A DNA stretch of 64,000 nt, taken from NCBI GenBank assembly GCA_026027325.1, contig JAMSLZ010000015.1:372001-436000 (forward strand). The letters are read 5' to 3'. Shown here piece by piece: positions 20,786 through 32,213 of the stretch; position 1 is the stretch's first letter, and every line of letters starts with the position of its first letter. The position numbers were made by a program, and so were the translations under genes. The notes beneath the pieces are model-generated. The model searched no databases. It was not told the origin of the DNA and saw only the letters and a list, made by a program, of their open reading frames with translations. The DNA is from Actinomucor elegans. Lineage: Eukaryota; Mucoromycota; Mucoromycetes; Mucorales; Mucoraceae.

Positions 20786-22110
20786 ATGGGCGGTAATATT
20801 TCACGAGATCCTTCCAACCATCATTCAACTCGTCACAACAGCAGTGGCCATATCACAACCCGCAAGCTTAAATCCAGTTATCGGAATAACTCATTACCTA
20901 CGATAGCCAGCGAAGAAAAGAAGTTGACCTTACTGAAGAAACCAGATAAACGCATCATTCACGGTAGAACCTATCATGCGGTTGAATCCAGCTCTTATAT
21001 GCTGCCTAGAGATGATAAAGAGATTGATCGACTTCACGAAGAACATTTTGTCACCAAAGAACTGCTTGGATTGTAAGCCACAGCATACAAAATATGATTA
21101 GCTAATCCTTGCTAACATTTACAAAGTAATATTATGGTGGAAGCACTAAAATCATTAGATTTTCAAGGCGGTGGACTGGACATCTTGGATGTATGTTGCG
21201 GTCCTGCGACTTGGTTATGCGAAACAAGCCTCGAATATCCCAACTGCCATTTCTCAGGCGTCGATATGTGTAGCTTATGGCCTCAAGTTATTCGACCTGT
21301 TAACCTTGACTTTACCGAAGCCAATATTTTGCAAGGGATACCTTACCCAGATAAATCGTTCGGTAAGCATATATATAGCAATCTACGAGTTACACTAAAG
21401 GTTAATGTATCCATTTTTTGTAGATTTTGTGCAAATGAGGTATAACATATTCACTGGACAACAAATAGTTTTACGTATTCAAAGCTTCAATATATAGGTT
21501 CGTTGTACTTGCTTTTCGGTCAAATGAATGGCCTTTTATTATATCAGAAATCAAAAGAGTATTAAAAGATGGTGGTTGTTTTCAATGTATTGAACTGGAC
21601 ATGAGGGCAAGTAACCATAATATAATATCCCAAGAAGCGCAATAACCATTTTGTAATAGATCACAACATCTGATTTGGCCGCAAGGACGTATACAGAAGC
21701 ATGTAAGTACGCATATTGACTAGGCATCCTCCTATATTACTACTCTCTGACAATTCTCCCTGCGTTTTCCCCTCTTCTTCACAGTTGAATCATTCTGCGC
21801 TTCGTATGGCATTGATGCTTCAGCAGGAGCAAAGCTCGATTTACTGTTATGTGAAGGAGGTGGCATGAAGATATTGCAAAGTGAATACAGAGAAGTACCG
21901 CTTGGTTGGGGTGGTCCCATTGGTGATGCTTATATTCAGCTATTCCAAGGCACGCTAGATGGCTTAGCGCCATGGCTAAAACAATCACTTAATATAACAG
22001 ATCATCAAAACTACGAAATACTCATGAACAGAACTGCACATGCATTGGCACGTTCAAATGCTTTCATGGGCCTATATGCTTTCTTGGTCCAGAAGCCATT
22101 GAATGATTAA
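20786..22110 (+). CDS. SAM-dependent methyltransferase, possible N-myristoylation, 6 exons
   Basis: Exons are 20786-21072, 21127-21362, 21424-21439 (16 nt), 21498-21606, 21660-21702 and 21785-22110, giving about 338 aa. The ATG at 20786 is in strong context (ACCATGG) and is the first in frame. The protein starts MGGNISRDPS, a good N-myristoylation consensus. After a basic disordered tail comes a class I methyltransferase core: LDILDVCCGPATWLCETS (motif I, SAM-binding), GVDMCS, an 'NILQGIPYPDKSFDFVQMR' stretch, then 'ISEIKRVLKDGGCFQCIELDM' (post-motif). This is the layout of small-molecule methyltransferases seen in many fungi; the substrate is unknown. Intron 4 (21607-21659) has a GC..AG border, with the usual AGG/GCAAGT form. 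All phases close exactly. Confidence 0.78.
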
Positions 22111-24054
22111 ATTCATTCTTGTATTTATACCATTACTATTTAATAATCATCATCTTCATAACATTTAATCCATAAATATAATATATACGAATTACGTAAG
22201 TAGTTATCATGTAATATGGTTGAATTCCGGAGTAATTCGCGCGACTACATCAGAGAAAAAAAAATGGGATTTGGTAAGGTTGTTCAAAGTTTATGTACTA
22301 CATTTCAACTTGGTGCAAGGTGAACCAGGAAAACGGGTTCATTGATTCGTTATTCCAAAAGGCATTAGATTACGAAAGAGAATATTCTCAGAACTACTTC
22401 ATTCTGACTGATTATTTGTTGCCGATTTATTTACGACTTGAATAAGCTAAGCTAAATTTTAACACGAAGTTCATACTGTATATCTGGATTTCAGCTTTTG
22501 CAAGTTGAAAAAGAACATCTATTCGGACAATGAATCGACAGATGTAGATGAAACATTTAATTCATTGAAGACTAATCCAATGTAATTTTCTGTTTTGAAC
22601 ATATACTATTCATCTGATGCGATTTGGACCGAGATCAAATTAGAAGATCTAGAAATGAATAGTGTGCCATGGTAATTCTTCTGACTGGAAAAATTAGGTG
22701 GTGATGGTGATGATGCTCTTGTTTTCATTTGCCACAAACCAAACCAATGCTGACACTGTCCAGAACGTGTGAATACATCACCATGCTTTTCGGTAATATG
22801 CCATGTCAAACAAATCGTTTGGACCACTATTTTTCCGTAGTGCTTCTATGCTACCGAGGCTGTTGACATTGATGCTCTCTATAACGTGCTGCTTCATCTT
22901 GAATCTCTAATCAACACTCGGATTTCTCACGAGCACTTTTCATCATTGTTATAACTATTATCCTATGGTATATTTAGTACATCTACTGGAGGTATATCAC
23001 TAAAGACATACTGTTTTCAACCGATAAGGTTGTAGCAAAAATCAAACCATAGTTACCAATACTACAAACATTGCCTGAGCTGAACTAAGTCTTATGTAGC
23101 ACTACAAATCTTGTTTTTAATCCATGAGTTATAATAGTGTATTCTTACCCTTCATCTCCTTGTTACTACACATATTTATATTCAAGCTTCATCTCACTGC
23201 AGTATGTAGACTCTAAAAATCTAATAACTAGAGTTTGTGTCGAGGATACCATATAGGCCCAAGTTTTCTTTTGCTGTCAACCAATGAGTTTTTATTTTAT
23301 AAAAATGTATACCAAACATTAATACATAAATGAATACTTGAGAAACTTGGAAAATATATATAACCAAGTGTTTTCTATATTTTTAATTTCAAGATATATA
23401 CCTCGAGCTTCTTATAAACTTGGATGGTGAGATAGAGGATCTGGCTATCTACAGCCCCTATTAATCGTACAACAGTTGATTTATATTCATTATTCTGTAC
23501 ATTGTAATTTCTGTTTTTAGATGAGAGATTCTGATAGTTAGCTCAAGTTTTCTCAATAGTGGAGCTGCAAAATTGGCATTTATTTCTAGATCCCTTGGCC
23601 GAACTCAGTTAAAAGTCGCATCGGATTAGCAGCACAAATTCAAAATAGACTATTACATCTACTTCTATTTTTGCTTTACCATGTATGACAGCTACGTGTT
23701 AATTAATGAATAGCAGTAGAAATGTACATAATTCACGTGTACAATAATGCGTAATCATAGCTAGATCTCTCAAATGATCTCAATTCAAATCACTCTTAAA
23801 TATTAGTGTCTATTCAAAATACGCTTGCTTACTTAGTAGAGGCATCTCAATACTTAGTTGTGGAATAAAGATTATACATTACGATAGTAAAGCACGCAAA
23901 GACTTGTACCTTTTTTAAAATCATGCTGCCCTCAGCCAATCATGAATGCCGGACAGTCACAGACGCGACCTTTTTTTTTTACGCGTTTCGCGTTTCTTAA
24001 TTCTTATTCTAGACTTTTCTTTCTTTCTTTCTTTCTTTAAACTTTTCAGCACCC
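22111..24054. other. Repeat-bearing spacer
   Basis: No supportable gene. It holds degenerate repeats: a block around 22850-23260 that resembles part of 42830-43170, and a copy of the dispersed twin-palindrome repeat at 23589-23640. A TTTC run lies at ~24017-24038 just before the next gene. Confidence 0.5.
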
Positions 24055-26017
24055 ATGTCAAGACGCGCAAAGAGGCAGCCTATTTCATATGAAGAATTCG
24101 ATTCTGATATTGAAATTGATGAGCCTTTGAATCAAGACAAGGACACTAAAGACTTTCTGACTGATGACTGGTCAGAACCTTCAGATAAAGAGAAAAATGT
24201 AAAAGGGGTAGTAAAGACGAAGAAAATAGCACTTAGTAAATCTAAAGCAACTGCTTCTTCTAAAACCACTTCAGCTAAATTATCTGCTTCTTCCAAGACA
24301 GCTTCAACAAAAGCACCAGCAGCCAACAAAACCAAACAAACCAAATTAAACCTAAGCAAGGTAAGAGCTTCTATTTGAGAACGAAACGAAAACATCCATC
24401 AACTAGTGTTCAATATATAGATTACTCGACCTAAAGCCAAGTCCAGTCCTAATACGTGGAATAGTAAGCGTATCAAGGAGTTATCGACAAAATATCCAGA
24501 CGAGTACTGGTTATCTCACGCAGACACGAATTATGGAATGATCGGCCCAATCAATGAAGACTATCAACTCAAACCTATCCCTTGCGGCATCAACGATCAG
24601 GCTGCTATCTCTAGCATGTGTCTCTCTCCAGATGCGAAATTGCTTGCTACCTTCTGCAACATTGGTGCTGTTAGAATCTATGATCTCGAGGACAACTTTA
24701 AGCAACTTCGCAAACTGCGTGACACGGAGGAACAAAACATTGATGAGTTTATCTGCGGCCAGTTCATAGGCGACTATCTTGCTGTTGGTGGTAAAATAAA
24801 GGACCGTCATGTTTGGTCGAAAGAAGACGATGATAACCATATCTTACCCTGCGCTATCAAGATTTTTGACGTGGTAAATTGTAAAGTGATTGCTCGTTTA
24901 GAAGGCCATATGGAAGAAATCCTCTGTATCAAGTCTTTGACTTTTATGGGAGAGAACTACCTTGTATCAACTAGCCAGGACGGCTACATCTTCAAGTGGC
25001 ATATGTCGGCTGATTGGAGTACCTTGATAAAGTCTACCAAAGTGGTGGATGAAGTGACCTGCATGGCTTTTAATGTTTCATTTCTACCGAATACGGGTAA
25101 CAAGTACTTTATGGCTTCAGCCGATGAACACGTAAAGCTTTATGACTTTGAAGAAGGAAAGGTAAAGCAATGGAAATGTGTACCTGCGCTCTTATTGATT
25201 TTTATCGTGATTAGCTATTGCAAACATTCGAGAATCTTTACTCGTCGTATTGCGATTGTGTAAAGTTTGTCAAATGGCTGGACGAAGACAAGTATCTGGG
25301 TAAAGAGGATGCTATGGATATAGATGATACACCACATCATGCCTGGCTTATCACTCGGGGAGCAGAATTGTGTGATGAGGATAACAATGGTATGAAAAGT
25401 AAATATGATAATGCCCACTTTTCTAATACAGAATGGATGCTTTTAGTTAAAAAACCAAATATCTGTATGCTACATAAATTGGTCTATCCTACTAAGGATG
25501 GAGGGGAATTCAAACTCGAGGAAGTGAAAAGATATGAACACGAAGAGTAAGTTTAATTTACATATATTAGAAGGAAGCCCTGCTTATTCTTTTTTTTTTA
25601 ACAAAAAAAAAAAGATACCATTCGAACTCTTGGCTAGTGAGTATTGCATCAAATGGTCGTTATCTCCTAGCGCCAACAGTTAATGGAGAAATATTTGTAT
25701 TCAATATGTTGACCGGAAAGAATACTGCTGTTATCAAAGAACACCAAGGTAATATATGCATGTAAAGTTGAATGAAAACACGCGTTTGCTAAAGGTTTTT
25801 GTAGATATGGAAGTCCGTGATGTTATATTCCATCCTTATTTACCGGTGATCTTTTCTTGTGGTGATGGTAAGATGCATTCTTTATTCAAAGACACAATAA
25901 AAACTGATGACTCCGCTCTGTGTTGTAGATACATGTGTAAAAGTGTACGGCTATGATCTACCAGACAACCAATTAGAGAAATGGCTTGGTATTACTGAAG
26001 AAAACTCGGCCAAGTAA
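24055..26017 (+). CDS. WD40-repeat protein of unknown role, 6 exons
   Basis: Exons are 24055-24360, 24421-25161, 25215-25546, 25615-25748, 25805-25867 and 25929-26017, giving about 554 aa. The first ~130 residues are acidic, then Lys/Ser/Ala-rich and disordered (runs of SKTASTKAP type). From ~165 on, beta-propeller repeats follow: ISSMCLSPDAKLLATF..GAVRIYDL, LPCAIKIFDVVNCKVIARLEGH.EEILCI, NYLVSTSQDGYIFKWHM, VTCMAFN...KYFMASADEHVKLYDFE, SWLVSIASNGRYLLAPTVNGEIFVFN and VRDVIFHPYLPVIFSCGDDTCVKVYGY. The final repeat is split by two introns. The propeller is a protein-binding scaffold; with the basic Ser/Lys tail a nuclear role is possible, but I do not recognise the orthologue. Confidence 0.75.
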
Positions 26018-26196
26018 AACGAGATTATAGACATTTAGCTTTTAGAATAGATATAGTAAATAGAATTCATCATTGAACTTGCATATAAATACATCAGTTT
26101 TGGTTTGACTTTTAGAGAGATTTATTGTTGTAACCATCCACAAATAATTACAACTTGCAATTCATATATTCACAATAGTCAATGCTATTAATGTAT

Positions 26197-27978
26197 CTAG
26201 AAAGTTTTTTTTCTAAAAGATAAACATTTGATATTTCGACATCGTATTTCAAATCGCTTAGTCACGTTTAGTTGTAAACTATTGAAAAGTTTAGCTGATA
26301 TTAACTGTAGGCCATCGTAGGATCCTTTGAAGTATTTTTCGCTAGTCATGGTACAGACTTTCACATAGATACCTTCTTTGGGGATTTTTTCCGAGAGAAA
26401 GTGTATTTTTTCAAATGAGCTGTAAGGCATATCAATTAAAAGCTTGTTCTGTTGTTTTTCTCTTCCAGTAGATGCTGTTGGGAAAGCTGATCCATCAATG
26501 ACCAAAGCTTTGAGAGAAGGAAGACGAACAGAAAACTGATAAAACGTAAAAGGGCTCAGCCTACAGCCAACAAGATGCAATGTTTCAATAGATTCATTAA
26601 TGCCAACGTTTGGATTGCATGCTACAAAATGTGCCCCTTCAATTGTTAAATAACCCAGAGAAGGGCAAGTTCGAAACATATGATCAAGATGATACCCTTT
26701 TACCATATCCAAGAGATAACTGTTCTGTATCTCTGTAACGCTTTTGCATTTATGTTTCATGTTAATTGTCAAAGCTTTGAGCTTTCCGCCGATTTCTTCC
26801 AAAAGTTGACTGTGATGTAGAACTTGAGCACGGTCTTTTGCAGGGAACAGTAACTCTATATATGGGTTGCTTCGGGTGTCTTTTTTACATAGATTTAATC
26901 TTGCATTAGGTTCTTGCGTCATAAGCCCCTCATCCACATATTTAATTTTCAGTTCACAGTCAATAACTTTCTCCATGATCATTCGTAGTACAGCTACTAC
27001 ATTCTCAATATACAGATTGCTGATTGTATATGACGGAAGCTTGGCAATAAGATTACAAAGATACACTAAGTTTTCATCCTTGATAGTTAATTTTGACTGT
27101 TCCATCAGATGAAGCGTACGCTTATCACAGGCTGGATTGATGTTAAGCACTTTGAGTCCTGTGAATTTTTCGTATATGTATTTGAAAATAGTATCGGGAT
27201 GTAGAACAGCATCAATATCAAGGCGACATATCCTACTGTTTCGTTCGATCTCTTTATAATCAATTTGTTGATTAGATGGTGAATACGGCTCTAAAGCGAA
27301 TAATGTCACGTCTAGACTAGTCAGGTCTGGGCAATCATCGATCATAGTATCAAATTCTGATAGACACTTGTTAGTATGTGTTTTTATCTTTAAAACCTTC
27401 AGCTCTACGAATTCATTTATACGTCGCGCAAGAGCATTGTATTGAACTTTATAGACGTTTTCCATAGTTGAATATGTAAGTTGGTCGCAGAGCGTTATCT
27501 CATTGATCGTATCACGCAAAGCTACTATAACGTAGTTGTAACATTCTATATCTGTGCCCGCTTTTGGGTGCGGTATCGAAGTTAATGACCTCCAGTGACC
27601 ATCGTAATATTCGTATAGAAGTCTAGCGTAAAACGACGGAAACGGCTTGACCAAAGACACCACCTCAACATTAGGACAATTCTCTACCAATTTTGTAAAC
27701 AGATCAAGACTATCCCATAAATTTAAATGAGGAGTGAAAACATTTCCGAGATCCAGTTCCCTGACATGTCCACCCGGCATAGCAGGAGAACCGACAATGG
27801 TATGTGCAAATGAGGTAGCTTGGTTGGCAGTGCTCAAGTGAATGACAGTGTAAAGTGTCTTCTGTCCAGCTTCTGACCAACCGTGACAAGTTAGTTGACA
27901 TTGCCGAACACCACTACTTGGGAGGTGGTTGAATATCTTGAATAGAATTTCGTTGGGTGCATTAGCCCACGATGCCAT
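26197..27978 (-). CDS. F-box/LRR-type protein, family A copy 1, intronless
   Basis: 593 aa, one exon. Residues ~5-45 (NAPNEILFKIFNHLPSSGVRQCQLTCHGWSEAGQKTLY) form an F-box, the Skp1-binding part of SCF ubiquitin ligases. The rest holds irregular Leu-rich segments of about 25-30 residues (for example CPNVEVVSLVKPF, CPDLTSLDVTLFA, CPSLGYLTIEGAHF) that would form a substrate-binding solenoid. It is clearly paralogous to the gene at 28675-30543: both share the frame '..QATSF..TIVGSP..PG.HV..L.L', 'FTKLVENCPNVE' and 'AHFVACNPNVGINESIETLHL'. The target is unknown. A F-box family expanded in Mucorales is the likely context. Confidence 0.82.
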   Translation of the reverse strand: MASWANAPNEILFKIFNHLPSSGVRQCQLTCHGWSEAGQKTLYTVIHLSTANQATSFAHTIVGSPAMPGGHVRELDLGNVFTPHLNLWDSLDLFTKLVENCPNVEVVSLVKPFPSFYARLLYEYYDGHWRSLTSIPHPKAGTDIECYNYVIVALRDTINEITLCDQLTYSTMENVYKVQYNALARRINEFVELKVLKIKTHTNKCLSEFDTMIDDCPDLTSLDVTLFALEPYSPSNQQIDYKEIERNSRICRLDIDAVLHPDTIFKYIYEKFTGLKVLNINPACDKRTLHLMEQSKLTIKDENLVYLCNLIAKLPSYTISNLYIENVVAVLRMIMEKVIDCELKIKYVDEGLMTQEPNARLNLCKKDTRSNPYIELLFPAKDRAQVLHHSQLLEEIGGKLKALTINMKHKCKSVTEIQNSYLLDMVKGYHLDHMFRTCPSLGYLTIEGAHFVACNPNVGINESIETLHLVGCRLSPFTFYQFSVRLPSLKALVIDGSAFPTASTGREKQQNKLLIDMPYSSFEKIHFLSEKIPKEGIYVKVCTMTSEKYFKGSYDGLQLISAKLFNSLQLNVTKRFEIRCRNIKCLSFRKKTF

Positions 27979-28674
27979 TATAACACAAGTTTTTATATAA
28001 AGCTAGCAGGGACGTGACAAAAGAAGGTTAAGTTCACGGCAATGGTCATTTGAATTTTTGGCTGAGTATAAAAGTTTAAAGCTAAGCATTAATCAAAATG
28101 AAAATAAAGCAAATTCATCCATTATTAAAATTGAGTATTTGATAAAAGGTCTAATGGATGCAGCGGTTCGTTCTGGGAATATTCTACCAACCAAATACAG
28201 ATTTTAATCGTATCAATGGAGATATTTATAAACTTATATAAATCTCTACCTGTTTGAAAAAGGGGTGTAACTAACTGCTAGTATAATCTTAGAGCACATC
28301 CGTCCATTAAGCCGTTGTACCTAGAAACCGTTGATGCTTAAAGCAATGTACTTGCTCTACTTTATTTCAGCAAATAGCTTACTTTATTACTGCTTTGTCT
28401 CATTACGGATGCTCCAACGATAAGAGAGTTATGTAAGGCAGTGTTGCATCTCTTTTCATAGCTCTACCATCCAGTCCGTGTTCTGGATAAGCTATGCTTG
28501 TCATTTTCTATGTTAAATACATTAGTAGATAGAATTGGAGAAAAACCAACCCATTCATATATTGATACATTTATTTTCAATGACCAAAAAACGATGATCA
28601 CACATAGGAGTGCACTGATCTTTTACTGTAAGCTTTAATCGACAGTTTAATCTAACAAACAAACAGAAAAACTT
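27979..28674. other. Spacer between two F-box genes
   Basis: About 700 bp of AT-rich DNA with no reading frame of note. Confidence 0.5.
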
Positions 28675-30543
28675 TTATTCAAAAACTCTACAACTATTGA
28701 TCATGTAAATTCGGTCAAAGCCAGCATACTTTACGACGAAAGCTTCGATAGATGTGCAGCGAATATGGAACTTGAGGTATTCCTTCTTTCGTAAGACACT
28801 ATTATAATCATCTACTCCGCAACGCAACAAACGTTCGTTTGCTTTGTAGTATTGTTCGCCAGAAGGTGTTGAAATCTTTATCAAGAAATGATCGGCAGTG
28901 GTTGTATGCTCAGCCGGCCCCATCCATCTTAATCTCTGCAGAGAAGCATAAGGTGTATCAATCAAGACGTAGTTTCGGCTCACTATGACTTGCCCACCAC
29001 TGGTCAGATATTCGCAATTTCTAAGTGTTAATGTCTTCAAGTTTGGCATACGTACAGCGAGTTCTGTCAAGACTTGAGCTTGAATCTTGCAGTTAAGTAG
29101 CTCTAATTCTTTGACAGACTCGTTAATAGTTCGATCGGGGTTGCAGCTCATGAGGGTGCCTCCAAAAATTCTTAGTATATTCAGTTTTTTACAGGCCTGT
29201 AGTGCTTGATCCACAAAGTAACCTTTGAGGCTACGTTCTACATTCGAGCCAGGTATCATCATTTCTTGTTCCATATACTCTACTCTTTTGCCAAGATCGA
29301 CCAATAGAAACACTAACTTGGCGCCTACCTCTTCAAGCAATCGCATATGTGGAAGTACTGGAGTTGAGCAATTTGCGCGATAAATGACAATAGCAGTAGG
29401 TGCAGCAGTAGCAATTCTTTTTTCCAGTTTCATACGCGGGTTATTATCAAGTTCATCATCATTCATATCATCCACGTCGTAGCATACAGCTAATCGACTC
29501 AAGCGTATCAAATCAGATTCGGCTAGACTACCAATAAACTTTGATATATTATCAATGTACAAGAAAGAAACCGTGTATGTTCGTATTTTGGAAAGATATT
29601 CAATAAGTTGGTCGATCACTTCGTTGGACATACGAAATCTATTGGCCTTCATGAGCTTCTGCGTCTTTTTAGTGGTCGTTTCATTAAAAAAGAAGGAACT
29701 TAATGAAGGGAATTTGCGCATGATGTACTTGAACGTGCTTTCAGACTTGATGGCCGTTGTTACTGTCAGCTTGGTGATCTTTGGTCGGGGCTTTATCATC
29801 TGCAGCACTTCTTCTGTTACTGTCTCTGATTCGCTGTTAACAGGTTGGACTTGAGTAGGATAAAGAGCTACGTTGAGTTCTTTTAGTGATTGGCAATCCT
29901 CAATAAGTGCGTCCATTTCAATCAACTTTTTTTCTGTATGGTGCTTGATATCTAAACTGATCAAACTCTTAAAGTCCTTGAGGCGCTTTGCCAAAGTTTT
30001 AAACTCCAAATCATGAGGAGCGCCTATAATGTTGGATGATAAGGCATCACAGATCTGCAGCGTTTCCAAAGTATCTTTAAGTGATATAGCAGCGTAAACG
30101 TAATATTCAATTTCGCTCTCTACCATGGGCATTGGAATGTTTTTGAGCAATGTCCAGTTACCGCTGTTGCGTTCGTGTAAAAGTCGCACCCAGAATGGCT
30201 TGAATGTGCGTTCCAATTTCAGTATCTCGAGATTAGGACAGTATTCAACCAAGCTGGTAAATAGATTTAAAGGATCCCAGACGGATAATTGCTCTGTAAA
30301 GAGATCTTTGGATAATGTGAGCGATTGGACGTGTTTTCCTGGATAAGAAGGTGAACTGACTATGGTGCTTAAGAACCCAGTAGCTTGATCTAAGGAGGTG
30401 AGTACGGAATCCCGATACAACGCTACTTGAGTCGCGCGAATCCAGCTTCTACAGACAAGTTGACATTGTATAATATCGCGGCGATCAATTCTTTTCAGTA
30501 CTTGAATTAAAAGTTCTAATGGCAAATTTGGCCAGGAGCTCAT
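28675..30543 (-). CDS. F-box/LRR-type protein, family A copy 2, intronless
   Basis: 622 aa, one exon. The F-box is at ~4-45 (WPNLPLELLIQVLKRIDRRDIIQCQLVCRSWIRATQ). Leu-rich repeats follow (CPNLEILKLERTF, CQSLKELNVALYP, CKKLNILRIFGGTL, MPNLKTLTLRNCEYL). The block 'LMSCNPDRTINESVKELELLNCKI' aligns with the same block of the neighbour at 26197-27978, as does the C-terminal 'GEQYYKANERLL'. The two genes lie in the same direction 0.7 kb apart, so a tandem duplication followed by strong divergence is likely. A TATAAAA match on the minus strand lies ~70 bp upstream of the ATG (30613-30619). Confidence 0.82.
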   Translation of the reverse strand: MSSWPNLPLELLIQVLKRIDRRDIIQCQLVCRSWIRATQVALYRDSVLTSLDQATGFLSTIVSSPSYPGKHVQSLTLSKDLFTEQLSVWDPLNLFTSLVEYCPNLEILKLERTFKPFWVRLLHERNSGNWTLLKNIPMPMVESEIEYYVYAAISLKDTLETLQICDALSSNIIGAPHDLEFKTLAKRLKDFKSLISLDIKHHTEKKLIEMDALIEDCQSLKELNVALYPTQVQPVNSESETVTEEVLQMIKPRPKITKLTVTTAIKSESTFKYIMRKFPSLSSFFFNETTTKKTQKLMKANRFRMSNEVIDQLIEYLSKIRTYTVSFLYIDNISKFIGSLAESDLIRLSRLAVCYDVDDMNDDELDNNPRMKLEKRIATAAPTAIVIYRANCSTPVLPHMRLLEEVGAKLVFLLVDLGKRVEYMEQEMMIPGSNVERSLKGYFVDQALQACKKLNILRIFGGTLMSCNPDRTINESVKELELLNCKIQAQVLTELAVRMPNLKTLTLRNCEYLTSGGQVIVSRNYVLIDTPYASLQRLRWMGPAEHTTTADHFLIKISTPSGEQYYKANERLLRCGVDDYNSVLRKKEYLKFHIRCTSIEAFVVKYAGFDRIYMINSCRVFE

Positions 30544-30612
30544 GATTAGTTTCGTTTATCAAAAAAGAATACCAAGTAACAAAAAAAAAAAAAAAATTCG
30601 CTGAAGTTGTTC

Positions 30613-30619
30613 TTTTATA
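30613..30619 (-). promoter_or_regulatory. TATA box of the F-box gene at 28675-30543
   Basis: Minus-strand TATAAAA about 70 bp upstream of the ATG at 30543. Confidence 0.4.
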
Positions 30620-30658
30620 AAGCCAAAATTGTTTATTATAGTGATCAGAATATTATTA

Positions 30659-31451
30659 TTAATCAGAAGAAGCATTACTAGCGGTGGAAGCAGCCTTATC
30701 AGCAAGGTCTTGTCTTCTAGATTTACTGTTTGGATCATAGTAAGGTCGCTCAGCCTAATTATTACAAAATAGACATACCAAGTTAGTTATTGTGACTAAT
30801 TGCTATGCAGTAACTTACAGTGGGTGTGACTCTCCAGCCATGGCGTCTTCCTTGCTCAAAGTAATCGAAAATGGCGCAATGGAATGTTGATCGGTTATCC
30901 CATACGGCAATCGTATCTTCAGTCCACTTGAAACGGACGTGGAAATCATGGCCACCACTGATATGGCCGAACAAATACTGAAGTAGCAGCTTAGACTCAT
31001 GGTCATTCAAGCCTACAATACTCTTTGTGAAACCAGGTTGAACAAATAAACCCTTCCATCCAGTAACAGGATGCGTACGAACTACAGGATGAACAGAATC
31101 GACAAAATCGCGTCGGATAAAATCGCCAGTAATTTTAGCTCTTTCTTTGTGAACCTGGCCAGTATGAACAGCGCTCAAGCCCTCAAGGAATTTTTGCATA
31201 GGAGCAGGTAGTTTGTCATAAGCCTCATAAGCAGAAGCCCAGATAGTATCACCTCCAATGTCAGGTAATGTATCAATTTTTAAAAAAGATAAGCCGGCAG
31301 GCTGGTTTTCGTAGGTAATATCACTATGCCAACCTAAGCAAACGTCGTGAATATCAAGTTTGAGAATAAATTCTTTTGGTTGGTTACCATCTGCTGCTGA
31401 TCGACCCTCAAAGAATTTGCTGGTATTAGGACTAGAAAATCAATTACAATG

Positions 31452-31486
<35 letters not shown>

Positions 31487-32156
31487 TTCTATATATAAAC
31501 TAGTTTTGACCCCTACTTTTTTTCATCATAAAAGATACTGATCACTTCTGGGAGGCCTTCTGGGTGCCCAACAGAGTTATGAATATGCCTATCGTTTAAT
31601 CATTAGTATCCAAGCTCAAATATAGAACATATTGATTATTGTATGGATGAAAGTATCTTACAAAGGGCCTATAGTAAAGAACTAAATGTTAGATATATAT
31701 TAAGCAAGTAATTATGGGATCTGCCCTACCAAAGTATCTGCCAAGTTCAACAGCTTGATAGGGATCCAAATCTTGATCACGAAAGAAAACAACGCCGCGT
31801 TCAGCAGCCAGTAAAGCCAGGTCGTTTTTTTGTTGATCAGTCAATTGAGATAACTGGATGCCATGGACTTCAGTACCAATAGATGGAGTTAAATCAAAAA
31901 TTTTGTCTGCGTTATCATATATGGAAGCCTTTTTTGGGTCAGCCAGTTTACCAACATCATTATGCTCAAAGGGTTCGAGAGGAGGGTACTTGATATAAAT
32001 ATATATCAGTATGTGTATATTCAATAAATGTCTTGTGCTTACTTTGATCTTGGGATACACTTGATAATTTCCTATTTCACGAGCCAATGCTTTCAAGTCC
32101 AGCTTTTGAAATTGTTCAGACGTTGTTTCTAAAGAGTCAATAATATTAGGAGCCAT
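30659..32156 (-). CDS. Alpha-ketoglutarate-dependent sulfonate/taurine dioxygenase (TauD/JLP1-like), 6 exons
   Basis: Exons are 32156-32043, 31988-31730, 31668-31662 (7 nt), 31588-31517, 31431-30819 and 30754-30659, giving about 386 aa. TauD-family marks: LTPSIGTEVHGIQLSQL near the start of the core, AERGVVFFRDQDL, the iron-binding pair in CLGWHSDITYENQPAG (His-x-Asp), the distal His in NRSTFHCAIFDY, and the 2-oxoglutarate-binding Arg in GRRHGWRVTP. Fungal members oxidise taurine or alkyl sulfonates to release sulfite, a sulfur source. The 7-nt microexon is needed to give the conserved YFGPLHIH. Intron 4 contains a 30-nt pure T run (minus strand). A TATA box (32206-32213) lies ~50 bp upstream of the ATG. 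Family firm, substrate not determined. Confidence 0.87.
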
Positions 32157-32205
32157 TGTGTATTGTAAAGCGTTATGATGCTAATTGAGATCTTTTTGAT
32201 GCTGC

Positions 32206-32213
32206 TTTATATA
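32206..32213 (-). promoter_or_regulatory. TATA box of the TauD-like gene
   Basis: Minus-strand TATATAAA about 50 bp upstream of the ATG at 32156. A long T/A homopolymer lies just beyond it (32231-32251). Confidence 0.4.

Noticed and set aside
22606..22827. Minus-strand frame of 73 codons, first thought to be a transposase piece
   Set aside because: No DDE motif or other transposase block could be identified in any frame nearby.
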